Notes: generated by a model not told the origin, from the sequence alone. Shown: positions 1-8,777, numbered from the stretch's first letter. The stretch: 64,000 nt of DNA from Colwellia sp. 20A7 (GCF_009832865.1 NZ_CP047130.1:3658001-3722000); one strand, 5' to 3'. Numbers and translations: made by a program.

Positions 1-2
1 GT

Positions 3-122
3 ATTAATACTGATGAAAATATCGTTGTAGAGCTAAAAGCAATAATGAAAAAATTGGAGCAAGAAGGAGTATTACCCGCCATTAGAAAAAAATGGACGCC
101 AACCATGTTTAATACCATTTAA
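3..122 (+). CDS. C-terminal end of a periplasmic solute-binding protein (partial)
   Basis: Only the last 39 codons and the TAA stop are inside the window. The visible tail reads through LKAIMKKLEQEGVLPAIRKK and ends in WTPTMFNTI. A pattern of the type 'long helix, Gly, xxxI, basic, W' is typical of the last helix of family-3 extracellular solute-binding proteins (amino-acid type). This is a weak call made from a short tail. The 300 bases downstream have no gene and hold the leader of the next one. Confidence 0.45.
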   Translation: MNTDENIVVELKAIMKKLEQEGVLPAIRKKWTPTMFNTI

Positions 123-392
123 TCATATCAACAAGCTAAGCAAAGTCTAAATAGCACTAAAGCCCGCTTGCCAAAATAACTATCTAAATATATGGTTAGA
201 TGTATACCTAATTTTATACCTAAAGGAAACTGAGAAGGTGATTCTAATTAATTTCATCTCATAGTCGCTAATACCAATCATTCCTCCCCCGTCGAAATAC
301 TTCTGATCACATTGTCTTCAATTTGCAATCTAAGTGACATAAAAATGTCATTAAAAAAACCTACACTTAGCGCAATAACTTAGCTCTCTACA

Positions 393-410
393 TAACCTGA
401 ATTCAGGTTA
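393..410. promoter_or_regulatory. Perfect 18-nt palindrome just upstream of the 377-residue gene
   Basis: TAACCTGAATTCAGGTTA reads the same on both strands. It ends two bases before the AAGGAA ribosome binding site (413-418) of the gene starting at 425. Its place in the leader fits a repressor operator or a small hairpin controlling translation. No regulator is identified. The rest of 123-392 is AT-rich, with two nearby copies of TATACCTAA around 210-224. Confidence 0.45.
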
Positions 411-424
411 AATAAGGAAATACA

Positions 425-1558
425 ATGTCTATTATGAGAAAACGAAATGCAGATCATAAAAGCTATATTCCTAATAATGCACGTGATAACCAATACATAT
501 TAGCCGAATTTACAATCACAGATGAACTTATTCAACAATTTTCAAAATATCCTTTTCAACCAGGTGTTCAACAAGAAAATTTTTATAATTTTTATCAAGC
601 TTTAGCAAAGATATTATTCGATTTATCTGATTTATTTGAAGTAGAAAATTGCCAATTTATTGCAAATGATAAAATAGCACGTGTTAGGTTTGGTCAAGAA
701 ATGCATCAATGGCAGACAAATCAACAAATTCTATTTTACTATAATCCCGAAAATCATCACTTACAAAAAACCTTTTTTGATGCCAATAAACGCGCTAAGA
801 AAATATCATTACTTTTTCTCACCTCTGGTACAAAGATCAGGGAGAATTCAGCACTTTTTCATACTAAAATTTCCCAGTTAGTACGTGCGTATGCCAAAGA
901 GATATCATTAGATGAAAGTGAAGTTCGTTTACGAGATCATCAACATATTACTTATGATTTATTTGCGCAAAGTAAGCCCAATAATATAGATAATTCTTTA
1001 ACAACACGGGCACATAAACTGCGTCCCATTAATCATCGATATGCAAGTCAGGATGTTGAAGTACCCAAATATCACTCAGCAATGACATATGCTATTGTAA
1101 ATATTCCTATCTCAAATAGGTTACTCAATATGGTTGATATTGATCCAACATCAACTGATCCATATAATCCACTTTATACCTTTTTAACCGATACTTTTAC
1201 GCAAGCTTCAATGCAATTTAATTTAAATAATGGTGCTTTAATTGCCAATGGCTTAGTGCCGATTGTACGCTACAGTATTCATGATATTGTCTCCCGTATT
1301 GGTGAGTTGCAAATGCTAGGTTACAATCCTGAGCAAAACCCTTGCGGAATAGTGAGTAAGTGGGATGCGAGTGAACTAGTTGACAATGTACAACTTATTT
1401 TTGTTGCCACTGATAAAAATAAAACTGACCATGGTTTTGCGCGTTTTTTAAATCAAATAGAGAAAACCTTAAAGCTTATGGCTACTGGATTAAAGATGGA
1501 GCCAAATAAGGATGAGGTTGTTATTAGGTTCCATCAGCATATCGCTTATAACTTTTAA
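425..1558 (+). CDS. Protein of unknown function with two homologous halves (DUF3083-like)
   Basis: This is a 377-residue soluble protein without signal peptide or membrane segment. The ATG is preceded by AAGGAA at good spacing. From memory it resembles the DUF3083 family of Alteromonadales, whose function is unknown; I could not check this. The sequence contains an internal duplication. Residues about 24-190 and 222-377 share a hydrophobic strand at the start (YILAEFTI / YAIVNIPI), a central stretch (CQFIANDKIARVRF / GALIANGLVPIVRY), a strand (ISLLFL / VQLIFV) and a closing motif (EVRLRDHQHITYDLF / EVVIRFHQHIAYNF). The repeated HQHI-x-Y signature could be a ligand or metal site. The gene is convergent with the RegA-type regulator gene and is apparently transcribed alone. 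Confidence 0.8.
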   Translation: MSIMRKRNADHKSYIPNNARDNQYILAEFTITDELIQQFSKYPFQPGVQQENFYNFYQALAKILFDLSDLFEVENCQFIANDKIARVRFGQEMHQWQTNQQILFYYNPENHHLQKTFFDANKRAKKISLLFLTSGTKIRENSALFHTKISQLVRAYAKEISLDESEVRLRDHQHITYDLFAQSKPNNIDNSLTTRAHKLRPINHRYASQDVEVPKYHSAMTYAIVNIPISNRLLNMVDIDPTSTDPYNPLYTFLTDTFTQASMQFNLNNGALIANGLVPIVRYSIHDIVSRIGELQMLGYNPEQNPCGIVSKWDASELVDNVQLIFVATDKNKTDHGFARFLNQIEKTLKLMATGLKMEPNKDEVVIRFHQHIAYNF

Positions 1559-1573
1559 CTTTTAACTTTTAAC
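1550..1573. repeat. Three-copy 7-nt tandem repeat over a stop codon
   Basis: AACTTTT is repeated three times and followed by AAC. The first unit holds the last codons and the TAA stop of the 377-residue protein. Gain or loss of a unit would leave the stop codon intact, because the first in-frame TAA is inside the first copy. Confidence 0.7.
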
Positions 1574-1601
1574 ATTGCGATAAAATATAGGCTTAGTCTA
1601 A

Positions 1602-2153
1602 CTAACTTTTTACAGTATCACCCTGAGGCTTTTTTTGAAGCTTTCGCTGCAAGGTGCGTCTATGCATAGATAGTTGGCGAGCGGTTGCAGAAATATTACC
1701 GTTATTTGCTTTTAATACTTGCTGAATATATTGCCACTGTGCCTGTTCAGCAGAAAGTGTTTCCCCTTCTAGTTCGGTATCTGTTGAAATAGTTGATACT
1801 TTACTTTCATTAAGAGCCGCTAATAATGTTTGTGTGTCTAGCGGTTTAGATAAGTAATCATCAGCTCCTAACTTGATTGCATCAACAGCGGTAGCAATAC
1901 TGGCAAATCCGGTCAGTAAAATTATACGACTGTGGGGTCTCACCTTTCTTAGCGGTGCAATAATTCCCAAGGTAGTTTCCTGCGCTAATTTCATATCAAG
2001 TAATATATATTCGGGCGCATGTCGATGGCACGCTAATAAGGCTTCTGAGTTGCTGTCTACATGTAAGCAATTAAAACCATGTTTAGTTAACCGACGCATA
2101 ACTGTATTAGCAAATATGGTGTCATCTTCTACCAGTAGTAATTCTTTAGTCAT
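1602..2153 (-). CDS. regA: RegA/PrrA/ActR-type redox response regulator
   Basis: This is a 183-residue response regulator. The receiver domain covers about residues 1-120, with the acidic pair in LLVEDD, the phospho-acceptor Asp in YILLDMKLA, a Thr in ILLTG and the Lys in LSKP. The C-terminal Fis-type helix-turn-helix reads GNISATARQLSMHRRTLQRK. The MHRRTLQR recognition helix is the hallmark of the RegA/PrrA/ActR/RoxR family, which controls respiration and redox genes. The gene lies 80 bases downstream of the matching histidine kinase gene on the same strand, so the two are probably co-transcribed. It is convergent with the 377-residue gene. Length and domain order are normal for the family. 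The targets in this organism are not visible here. Confidence 0.88.
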   Translation of the reverse strand: MTKELLLVEDDTIFANTVMRRLTKHGFNCLHVDSNSEALLACHRHAPEYILLDMKLAQETTLGIIAPLRKVRPHSRIILLTGFASIATAVDAIKLGADDYLSKPLDTQTLLAALNESKVSTISTDTELEGETLSAEQAQWQYIQQVLKANNGNISATARQLSMHRRTLQRKLQKKPQGDTVKS

Positions 2154-2233
2154 GTTATTCCATTTTTCGGTGTAGTCTTTATTAAGCTAAATAAGTAAAA
2201 GTTTGTATTAAGTTCAGTAAAATTTTTAACTAA

Positions 2234-3481
2234 TTATTGCACAGGTAAAGTCAAGATAACTAAAGCGCCGCCTTGATGGTGGTTAGTTAACAGCAATTTT
2301 CCACCCAGGCGCTCAAGCGTTGCATGACTTAAAAAAACAGCCATACCTAAACCTTGCTCACTACTTACCGGCTTCACGCCTAATTCTTTTAATTTTTCTA
2401 ATGTAAACCCAGGACCATAATCTCTGATAATAAATTGCCAACTTCCCTTATGCACTTTACTCGTTAACGTTATTTCATGAATAGCATTCGCTTTTGTTGC
2501 TTGTATAGCATTATTAATTAAATTAAGTATTGCTGGTAATAATGTCGCATCGGCCATAATAGTAACATCACCTTGATGCTCTTTTATTAGCTCAACATCA
2601 ATATCAGGGTAATTCACGCGTAAATTTTCTAATATTTCATCAAGTAAGTTATCCACGGTACTCACTGTACGAGTTTGCTCTTTAATAGAAAGTACCATCG
2701 AACGAAATGCATCTAAACTATCACTACAACGTTTTAACTGACTTTGCATATCGGTAATAATACTATTATCAGCAAAGTCTTCCTCAAGCTCATCTGCCAA
2801 TAATTGTATGGTTGCAATAGGCGTTGCCAGTTGATGAGTCACTTGTGCTGAAGCAACACCAAGAGAAGTCACTTGCTCTTGCTTTAATAAGTTCTCTCGA
2901 TAAGCGGCAATAGCAAGTTCTCGTTGGTTAATGCTGCGCGCCATTTTTCCAACAACAAGTGCAACCACTAAAGTAGAAAATAAAAAATTTATTCCCATAG
3001 CAATAAAGTGCCCTTCCATATTGCCATGCATAACACTCATCGGTAAAAACCATAATAAAATGCTATAAGAGCCAATCGCTAAAAAGGCAACTAATGCGAG
3101 TAAGGTTGGTGGTAATGTCACAGCAGCAATAGCGATCGGTATTAGCAAGAGTGAAACAAAAGCATTGGTTGCGCCACCACTAAAAAATAATAACAGCGAC
3201 ATAAATAAGATGTCTGAGCAAACTTGTATTAATAAAGCCAGTTGACTGACTTGCAATTTTTTTTGATAAAATACAAAACTAATAAAGGTATAAATTAGCT
3301 CTAATGCAATTACGCCAAATAAAGGGGCCCATGGCAGTTGATAATTTAAAACTAAATTAACGAAAAGTATTAACAATAATTGAATAACAATGGCGACGCT
3401 ACGTAAAGCAAGTACCATTTGAATTGGGTTGCCGGACTTAAACGTTACTGAAAAATTAGTAATTTTAAAAAGTGGAAACAT
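2234..3481 (-). CDS. regB: RegB/PrrB/ActS-type redox sensor histidine kinase
   Basis: This is an inner-membrane sensor kinase of 415 residues from the ATG chosen here. An in-frame TTG at 3508 would add nine residues; neither start has a clear ribosome binding site. About six membrane helices fill residues 20-185. The loop GGATNAF (about 102-108) matches the RegB quinone-binding signature GGxxNPF except that Pro is Ala. The phospho-accepting His is in QVTHQLATPI (about 216). A Cys in QLKRCSDSL (about 252) matches the redox-active Cys of RegB. ATPase boxes follow: NNAIQA, RDYGPGF and GLGMAVFLS. In known members, quinone and the Cys sense the respiratory state and set phosphorylation of RegA. 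The partner regulator gene is immediately downstream. Confidence 0.87.
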   Translation of the reverse strand: MFPLFKITNFSVTFKSGNPIQMVLALRSVAIVIQLLLILFVNLVLNYQLPWAPLFGVIALELIYTFISFVFYQKKLQVSQLALLIQVCSDILFMSLLLFFSGGATNAFVSLLLIPIAIAAVTLPPTLLALVAFLAIGSYSILLWFLPMSVMHGNMEGHFIAMGINFLFSTLVVALVVGKMARSINQRELAIAAYRENLLKQEQVTSLGVASAQVTHQLATPIATIQLLADELEEDFADNSIITDMQSQLKRCSDSLDAFRSMVLSIKEQTRTVSTVDNLLDEILENLRVNYPDIDVELIKEHQGDVTIMADATLLPAILNLINNAIQATKANAIHEITLTSKVHKGSWQFIIRDYGPGFTLEKLKELGVKPVSSEQGLGMAVFLSHATLERLGGKLLLTNHHQGGALVILTLPVQ

Positions 3482-3517
3482 AAATGACGAACAACATAAG
3501 GTTAACAAATCTGAGCT

Positions 3518-3532
3518 AAGCTTAATAAGCTT
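3518..3532. promoter_or_regulatory. 15-nt palindrome upstream of regB
   Basis: AAGCTTAATAAGCTT is a perfect 7-1-7 inverted repeat, about 37 bases upstream of the regB ATG. It could be an operator or a short leader hairpin. The AT-rich region from 3533 to 3763 holds nothing else that I can support. Confidence 0.3.
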
Positions 3533-3763
3533 TCGTTTAGCTAACTTTGCAAATGAATATTTGTCTCATATTATCTTTATTTTTGATCTATGTAATGAGT
3601 AAAATCAAAAAACAGTACAATAATTTGGTAATAAGCAACTTGCTCTAAAGACACTGTTCAAAAGTGGCTATTAGCTATTGCTCTTGAAATTTTGATAAAA
3701 CTTAAAACGATGGCTTATCATGATAAGTAGAAGAGTAGAAAGTTACAGAGCGATGCTGGTTAT

Positions 3764-4009
3764 TCATGATAAATTATTACTGTGTACTACTTGAGATAAA
3801 CGGTTATCAGTAATCATCAAGATGTCTAGCTTTTGTCTTCTGCAGATGAATAGGTTATTACCGGTTTTCTTTTCAGCTACTGATTTAGCTTTAGAGACTA
3901 AGTCAGCAATTTTATGGTATGAATTATAACAAGTTGGATCACGCCAATAGCCAAACTCACTAAAGGATAAAATAATAAGTTTACTGCTAACGCGGCTTAG
4001 CTTTTTCAT
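3764..4009 (-). CDS. Small hypothetical protein (81 residues)
   Basis: This is an open frame of 81 codons with an ATG start and no obvious ribosome binding site. The product is basic at the N-terminus (MKKLSRVSSK), has no signal peptide or membrane segment, and contains two Cys residues. I do not recognise any family. It stands alone between regB and msrA. It may be a species-level orphan or a chance frame in AT-rich DNA. Composition alone does not decide. Confidence 0.3.
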   Translation of the reverse strand: MKKLSRVSSKLIILSFSEFGYWRDPTCYNSYHKIADLVSKAKSVAEKKTGNNLFICRRQKLDILMITDNRLSQVVHSNNLS

Positions 4010-4220
4010 TTAAGTACTTGATATAAAAATAATAGACTGTAATTAATGGCAGAATAACAAGATATTATGACGGTAATATTGCCGTCGTATTACAGATATA
4101 TTTCGCAGTATATGGTCTACTGTTTTAAAGAGTATGTTCACTGATGTTAGTTTAACTACGCTATTTATTGTTGTAATATGTACGGCTAAATGAATATATT
4201 AATATTTCAATTTACGCATT

Positions 4221-4271
4221 AATTAAGGCCTAAGTTAAACCTTAATTTAAACCTTAAGTTAGGCCTTAATT
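4221..4271. repeat. Inverted repeat with internal direct repeats upstream of msrA
   Basis: The arms AATTAAGGCCTAA (4221-4233) and TTAGGCCTTAATT (4259-4271) are perfectly complementary over 13 bases. The DNA between them repeats TTAAACCTTAA, so the whole stretch is built of short TTAA/CCTTAA units. It ends 43 bases before the msrA ATG. It could act as an operator array or a leader hairpin. Confidence 0.55.
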
Positions 4272-4314
4272 TAATTGAAGTAATAATTCGCAATTAATAG
4301 TGAATAGAAACCCT

Positions 4315-4893
4315 ATGACAAAAACGACAACGACTGATGTTAACAACACTCAAAGTGATAACACTGCACAACTTGCTACCTTAGCTGGAGGGTGCTTTTG
4401 GTGTATTGAAGGGGCTTTCACGCAAGTTAAAGGCATATTTTCAGCAACATCTGGATATATGGGCGGACAAACAGTTTCACCAACTTATGAAGAAATATGT
4501 ACGGGTGAAACTGGACATGCTGAAGTAGTACAACTTAGCTTTGATTCTGCTTTAATTACTTACCAAGAAATACTGGAAATATTTTTTACCTTGCATGATC
4601 CTACGCAATTAAATCGACAAGGTAACGATATAGGAACTCAATATCGTTCAGCTATTTTTTATCATGATGACTCTCAGAAACAAATAGCTGAAAAAATCAT
4701 TCAAGAGATGACTGACGAAAAAACCTTTGATCAAGAGATTGTTACGCAAGTGTGTGCCATTGAAGTCTTTTATTCTGGTGAAGAGTATCATCAAGATTAT
4801 GTTAATAATAATCCTGAAAATCAATACTGCCAAGCAATTGTATCACCTAAATTAGCCAAATTTAGACAAACATTTGTTAATAAACTGAAATAG
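4315..4893 (+). CDS. msrA: Peptide-methionine (S)-S-oxide reductase MsrA
   Basis: This enzyme reduces the S epimer of methionine sulfoxide in free and protein-bound form, using thioredoxin. The protein is 192 residues from the ATG chosen here; a GTG at 4300 would add five residues and is less likely. The active-site motif GGCFWC with catalytic Cys about 27 sits near the N-terminus. It is followed by the family motifs YMGGQ, YEEICTGETGHAEVV and the substrate-pocket segment EEYHQDYV. A Cys near NPENQYC is a candidate resolving residue. There is no signal peptide, so it is cytoplasmic. No msrB domain is fused. The gene is monocistronic, downstream of a striking inverted repeat. Confidence 0.95.
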   Translation: MTKTTTTDVNNTQSDNTAQLATLAGGCFWCIEGAFTQVKGIFSATSGYMGGQTVSPTYEEICTGETGHAEVVQLSFDSALITYQEILEIFFTLHDPTQLNRQGNDIGTQYRSAIFYHDDSQKQIAEKIIQEMTDEKTFDQEIVTQVCAIEVFYSGEEYHQDYVNNNPENQYCQAIVSPKLAKFRQTFVNKLK

Positions 4894-5212
4894 CTAAACG
4901 TATACAATTTATACATACCATAACCTGAAGAAGTGTTTGGACGCTCTAAATATCGATAACGAGCATAAAAATACTTCTTTTGGTTTTGCCGCTACTAGAT
5001 GAATAATGAATTATTCAAACGCGCTGAATATTACTTGTTTCAATATTTTACCAACCAACCAACGCAACTACCTACTCCATTAAAGCTATAAACTTGTGAA
5101 CGGTTAGGCTAATTAGTTTTATTTGAACGTGTCCATTAAGCTTAAATCACTCAACATAGTTACTCGAAAAGTACAGTTTAAAAGTGATTACACAAAATAA
5201 CGACTTAAATAA
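4894..5212. other. Intergenic region between msrA and nadC
   Basis: This is 319 bases between convergent genes. I see no open frame, strong terminator hairpin or RNA gene. AAGAAGT near 4927 and ACTTCTT near 4972 are complementary but about 40 bases apart, which is too weak to call. Confidence 0.4.
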
Positions 5213-6133
<921 letters not shown>

Positions 6134-6142
6134 TCATTCCTG

Positions 6143-6664
6143 TTAGCGGTATTCACGTAAAGTAAGTTGTTTGCCTTTTTGGCTAAACTCTACTTCTTTT
6201 AAGGCACTCATTCCCAACAAAATAGCATCACTTTTCATTGCCGGGTTGATATGTGCGGCGACATTATATAGGAAAATATTACCAATGCTAAGTTGATCTA
6301 TTTGGGTTTTATAAACAGTTACTGTGCCATTTGCTGTTCGAACAGGGTAACTGCCAAAACTTTCTAGCTGTAATTCATCAGCAATATGAGCAGGGATTGA
6401 CACTTGCGTTGCCCCGGTATCAAGTAAAAAAGTTACGGGGGATTCATTAATGCTACCTAACGTAACATAATGACCCTGCTTATTTTGCTGTAAAACAACT
6501 TCTGCTTGTCCTGCACTATTTAAGCTAACTTGTGGCTGACTATTTGGGTTATATTGTTTATCAAGTACACCTTGAAAAAAGTACATTAATAATGCAATAG
6601 CAATAATCCATGCAAGCCAAACAAATAGCTTACCTATTTTGTTTGTTGAGTCATCTTCAGTCAT
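6143..6664 (-). CDS. Membrane-anchored retropepsin-like aspartic protease
   Basis: This is a 173-residue protein with one N-terminal membrane helix (about residues 13-31) followed by a periplasmic retropepsin fold. The active-site loop is FLLDTGATQVSIP, i.e. D-T-G-A as in retroviral proteases. The later strand ILLGMSAL is the second conserved element. One D-T-G copy per chain means the enzyme should work as a dimer. It matches the bacterial clan AA aspartic protease family (TIGR02281 type, from memory); the substrates are unknown. It is upstream of nadC in a probable two-gene operon and 43 bases from the divergent ampD. Confidence 0.85.
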   Translation of the reverse strand: MTEDDSTNKIGKLFVWLAWIIAIALLMYFFQGVLDKQYNPNSQPQVSLNSAGQAEVVLQQNKQGHYVTLGSINESPVTFLLDTGATQVSIPAHIADELQLESFGSYPVRTANGTVTVYKTQIDQLSIGNIFLYNVAAHINPAMKSDAILLGMSALKEVEFSQKGKQLTLREYR

Positions 6665-6707
6665 AATAAAGAAATTCTCACATAAGCGTTAAAATAAAAG
6701 TTATTGT

Positions 6708-7322
6708 ATGTCGTTAAGCAAACAGAAAAAAGTGATAAAGCGTAATAATTTGCGACCAAACTACAACATAGAAGATGGTTGGCTATCAGATATGCCTCAA
6801 CAGAGGTCGCCTTTTTTCACGCCTAGATGTCAAGATGTGCCTGTTTCGTTACTGGTCGTTCACAATATATCCTTACCTGCAGGCGAGTTTGGCAATAATT
6901 ATATAACTGAGCTCTTTCTTGGAAAAATAGATGCAAATGCTCACCCTAGCTTTGCTGATATAGCTGAATTACAAGTATCTGCCCATTGCTTGGTTAAGCG
7001 TGATGGCAGTATTATTCAGTATGTATCTTTTGATGATAAAGCATGGCATGCGGGCGTATCTAATTTTAATGGCATAGAAAAGTGTAATGACTTTTCTATC
7101 GGTATTGAGCTTGAAGGTACGGATGATATACCTTATGAAGAAGCACAATACCAAGCATTAGTAGCATTAACGGTGATGATACAAAAAAACTACCCACTTG
7201 TTAGTAATAAAAATATTGCCGGACATTGTGATATTGCTAATGGCAGAAAAACAGATCCTGGGCCAGCATTTGATTGGGCCTATTTTCATCAGTGTTTACA
7301 ACAACGAAAAGTTAGCGAATAA
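6708..7322 (+). CDS. ampD: 1,6-anhydro-N-acetylmuramyl-L-alanine amidase AmpD
   Basis: AmpD is a cytoplasmic zinc amidase that cuts the peptide from anhydro-muropeptides during wall recycling. In species with AmpR it keeps beta-lactamase expression low. The protein has 204 residues in a single amidase_2 domain. The zinc ligands are visible as His52 (VVHNISLP), His173 (AGHCDIA) and Asp183 (GRKTDPGPAF). There is no signal peptide, as expected for AmpD rather than for secreted AmiD-like enzymes. It is followed after about 150 bases by ampE. No ampR or ampC is present nearby, so recycling is the likely role here. Confidence 0.95.
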   Translation: MSLSKQKKVIKRNNLRPNYNIEDGWLSDMPQQRSPFFTPRCQDVPVSLLVVHNISLPAGEFGNNYITELFLGKIDANAHPSFADIAELQVSAHCLVKRDGSIIQYVSFDDKAWHAGVSNFNGIEKCNDFSIGIELEGTDDIPYEEAQYQALVALTVMIQKNYPLVSNKNIAGHCDIANGRKTDPGPAFDWAYFHQCLQQRKVSE

Positions 7323-7474
7323 TCCTTTTAATTTATCGCAATAAAAAATACAACTATGCTTTAAATCACTGGATTTTATCAAACAGAAAAGTACCGTATT
7401 GACGTTAATCAATACATATAATTAATTGATCCTTGCGGAAAATGGATTCTATTTATTAATAAATAAGGTTACAC

Positions 7475-8425
7475 ATGAGTTTACTAAGTTTACTAATCGC
7501 CTTAATGGCTGAAAAAACACTTTCTTCATCCATATGGCGCTTCGATTTCTACTATCAAAAATATATAAGTTTTTTCCAAAATAACGGCGTTTTATCCCGT
7601 ATTAAAGCGACGAGTATTCGTTATACCCTGTTTTTGTTAGTACCTGTCGTTATTATTTATGGCGTTTTAGCAATAGTAGATAACGGGTTATTACACTTAA
7701 TCATTTCAACCTTAATTCTTATTGTCACCTTGGGTTGTTCCAAAACAAGAAACAGCTACAAACAATATTTACTTGCCGCTTTTAAAGGTGATGACACCAC
7801 CTCTAATTTACATCATCAGCAATTATTGGAAGATAAAAACCTACCTGCTGTTGGCTTTGGGCAAGCACTTATTTGGTTAAATTATCGTTATTATATTGCC
7901 ATTATGATTTTTTTCATTTTTTTCGGTGCCGCCGGCGCGGTATTCTATCGTTTATTAACGACAGTTATAGAGCAAGAGAATGGCTGTACCTTGAATAAAA
8001 AAACAGAAAATGAAACGGCTGAGATTAAAAATAACGAAGTACAAGAGGTTGTTGAAGAAACTACAGATTCATCAATAGAAAGCTCCTTCGATGAGGGTAT
8101 TAAAAATGAGCCAGTACTAAGCTGTAATAATTATCACAAAATTCTTTTTTATATTGATTGGTTACCAGTGCGGATTACTTCATTTGGCTACATGTTCGTC
8201 GGTCATTTTTCAAAAGCCTTTCCGATGTGGCTAGAAAGTTTGTTTGATACAAAGAAGCTCACTCATGAAGTTCTTATTGATGTAGCACAAAAATCTGAAG
8301 ATATAATGCTTGAAGATGGTGACTGTACAGCAGAGCCTTGCTTACTAGTGCGTTTAGCAAAACGAAACCTTCTGCTAATGTTAGCGCTTATAGCCTTACT
8401 AACATTAATAGGCATAGTTAGTTAG
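7475..8425 (+). CDS. ampE: AmpE-family inner-membrane protein
   Basis: This is a 316-residue membrane protein. Hydrophobic helices lie at about residues 52-70, 72-90 and 143-166, with a final one at the C-terminus (about 295-313). The N-terminus MSLLSLLIALMAE is typical of AmpE. The middle (about 175-220) is rich in Glu and Asn and probably a flexible loop. AmpE is described as a modulator in the ampDE operon; its biochemical role is not established. It follows ampD, as in enterobacteria. The last codons lie in a TTAG-type repeat, so the C-terminal residues are set by repeat length. Confidence 0.88.
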   Translation: MSLLSLLIALMAEKTLSSSIWRFDFYYQKYISFFQNNGVLSRIKATSIRYTLFLLVPVVIIYGVLAIVDNGLLHLIISTLILIVTLGCSKTRNSYKQYLLAAFKGDDTTSNLHHQQLLEDKNLPAVGFGQALIWLNYRYYIAIMIFFIFFGAAGAVFYRLLTTVIEQENGCTLNKKTENETAEIKNNEVQEVVEETTDSSIESSFDEGIKNEPVLSCNNYHKILFYIDWLPVRITSFGYMFVGHFSKAFPMWLESLFDTKKLTHEVLIDVAQKSEDIMLEDGDCTAEPCLLVRLAKRNLLLMLALIALLTLIGIVS

Positions 8426-8440
8426 TTAGTTAGTTAGTTA
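8415..8440. repeat. Tetranucleotide repeat over the ampE stop codon
   Basis: AGTT is repeated six and a half times. The ampE TAG stop is formed inside the repeat. A gain or loss of one unit shifts the frame, but TAG recurs in the repeat in other registers, so the change would affect only a few C-terminal residues. Confidence 0.8.
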
Positions 8441-8561
8441 CGACTGTAATAACAATAATTTAATCAAATTTAATTTCAGAGAAAAATACTTTTTCTAAAT
8501 GCTCTTCTCTGAAATTATTCTACTTCACCTCTCGTTAAAACCTACTTTATTTCTTTTTTTA

Positions 8562-8576
8562 ATTGGTATTACCAAT
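8562..8576. promoter_or_regulatory. PdhR operator (distal)
   Basis: ATTGGTATTACCAAT is an exact match to the PdhR box ATTGGTNNNACCAAT known from Escherichia coli. It lies about 200 bases upstream of the pdhR start. It is one of two boxes in the 352-base gap between ampE and pdhR. Confidence 0.75.
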
Positions 8577-8728
8577 ATTCAAGACACAAAAATCAAACGA
8601 TTGTTTTGAGCTTTTACTCTATTTTTTATTCCGTACTTCGACGTGATCTTTCTTGCTTTACGGGCAAACTTCAACTAAATTACATTGCAAACAACAGGCA
8701 TCTTTGTTATTTTACTAACATAAAAACG

Positions 8729-8743
8729 AATGGTAATACCAAT
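8729..8743. promoter_or_regulatory. PdhR operator (proximal)
   Basis: AATGGTAATACCAAT matches the PdhR box with one change in the left arm. It lies 34 bases upstream of the pdhR ATG, where a bound repressor would block transcription of pdhR-aceEF. Pyruvate is the known inducer that releases PdhR. Confidence 0.75.
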
Positions 8744-8777
8744 TTACCAAGAGATATTTATTAAGGTTTAACACTTA

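Noticed and set aside
271..285. CTAATACCAATC near 275 as another copy of the interspersed repeat
   Set aside because: Only a short end-like match is present. The CACTA...TTCTAC part and a matching right end are missing.
3506..3508. TTG as start of regB, adding nine residues
   Set aside because: The ATG at 3481 is closer to the usual length, and the TTG lacks a ribosome binding site. The choice is not certain.
4920..4985. Complementary AAGAAGT / ACTTCTT as terminator of msrA
   Set aside because: The arms are about 40 bases apart with only seven pairs, too weak for a terminator.
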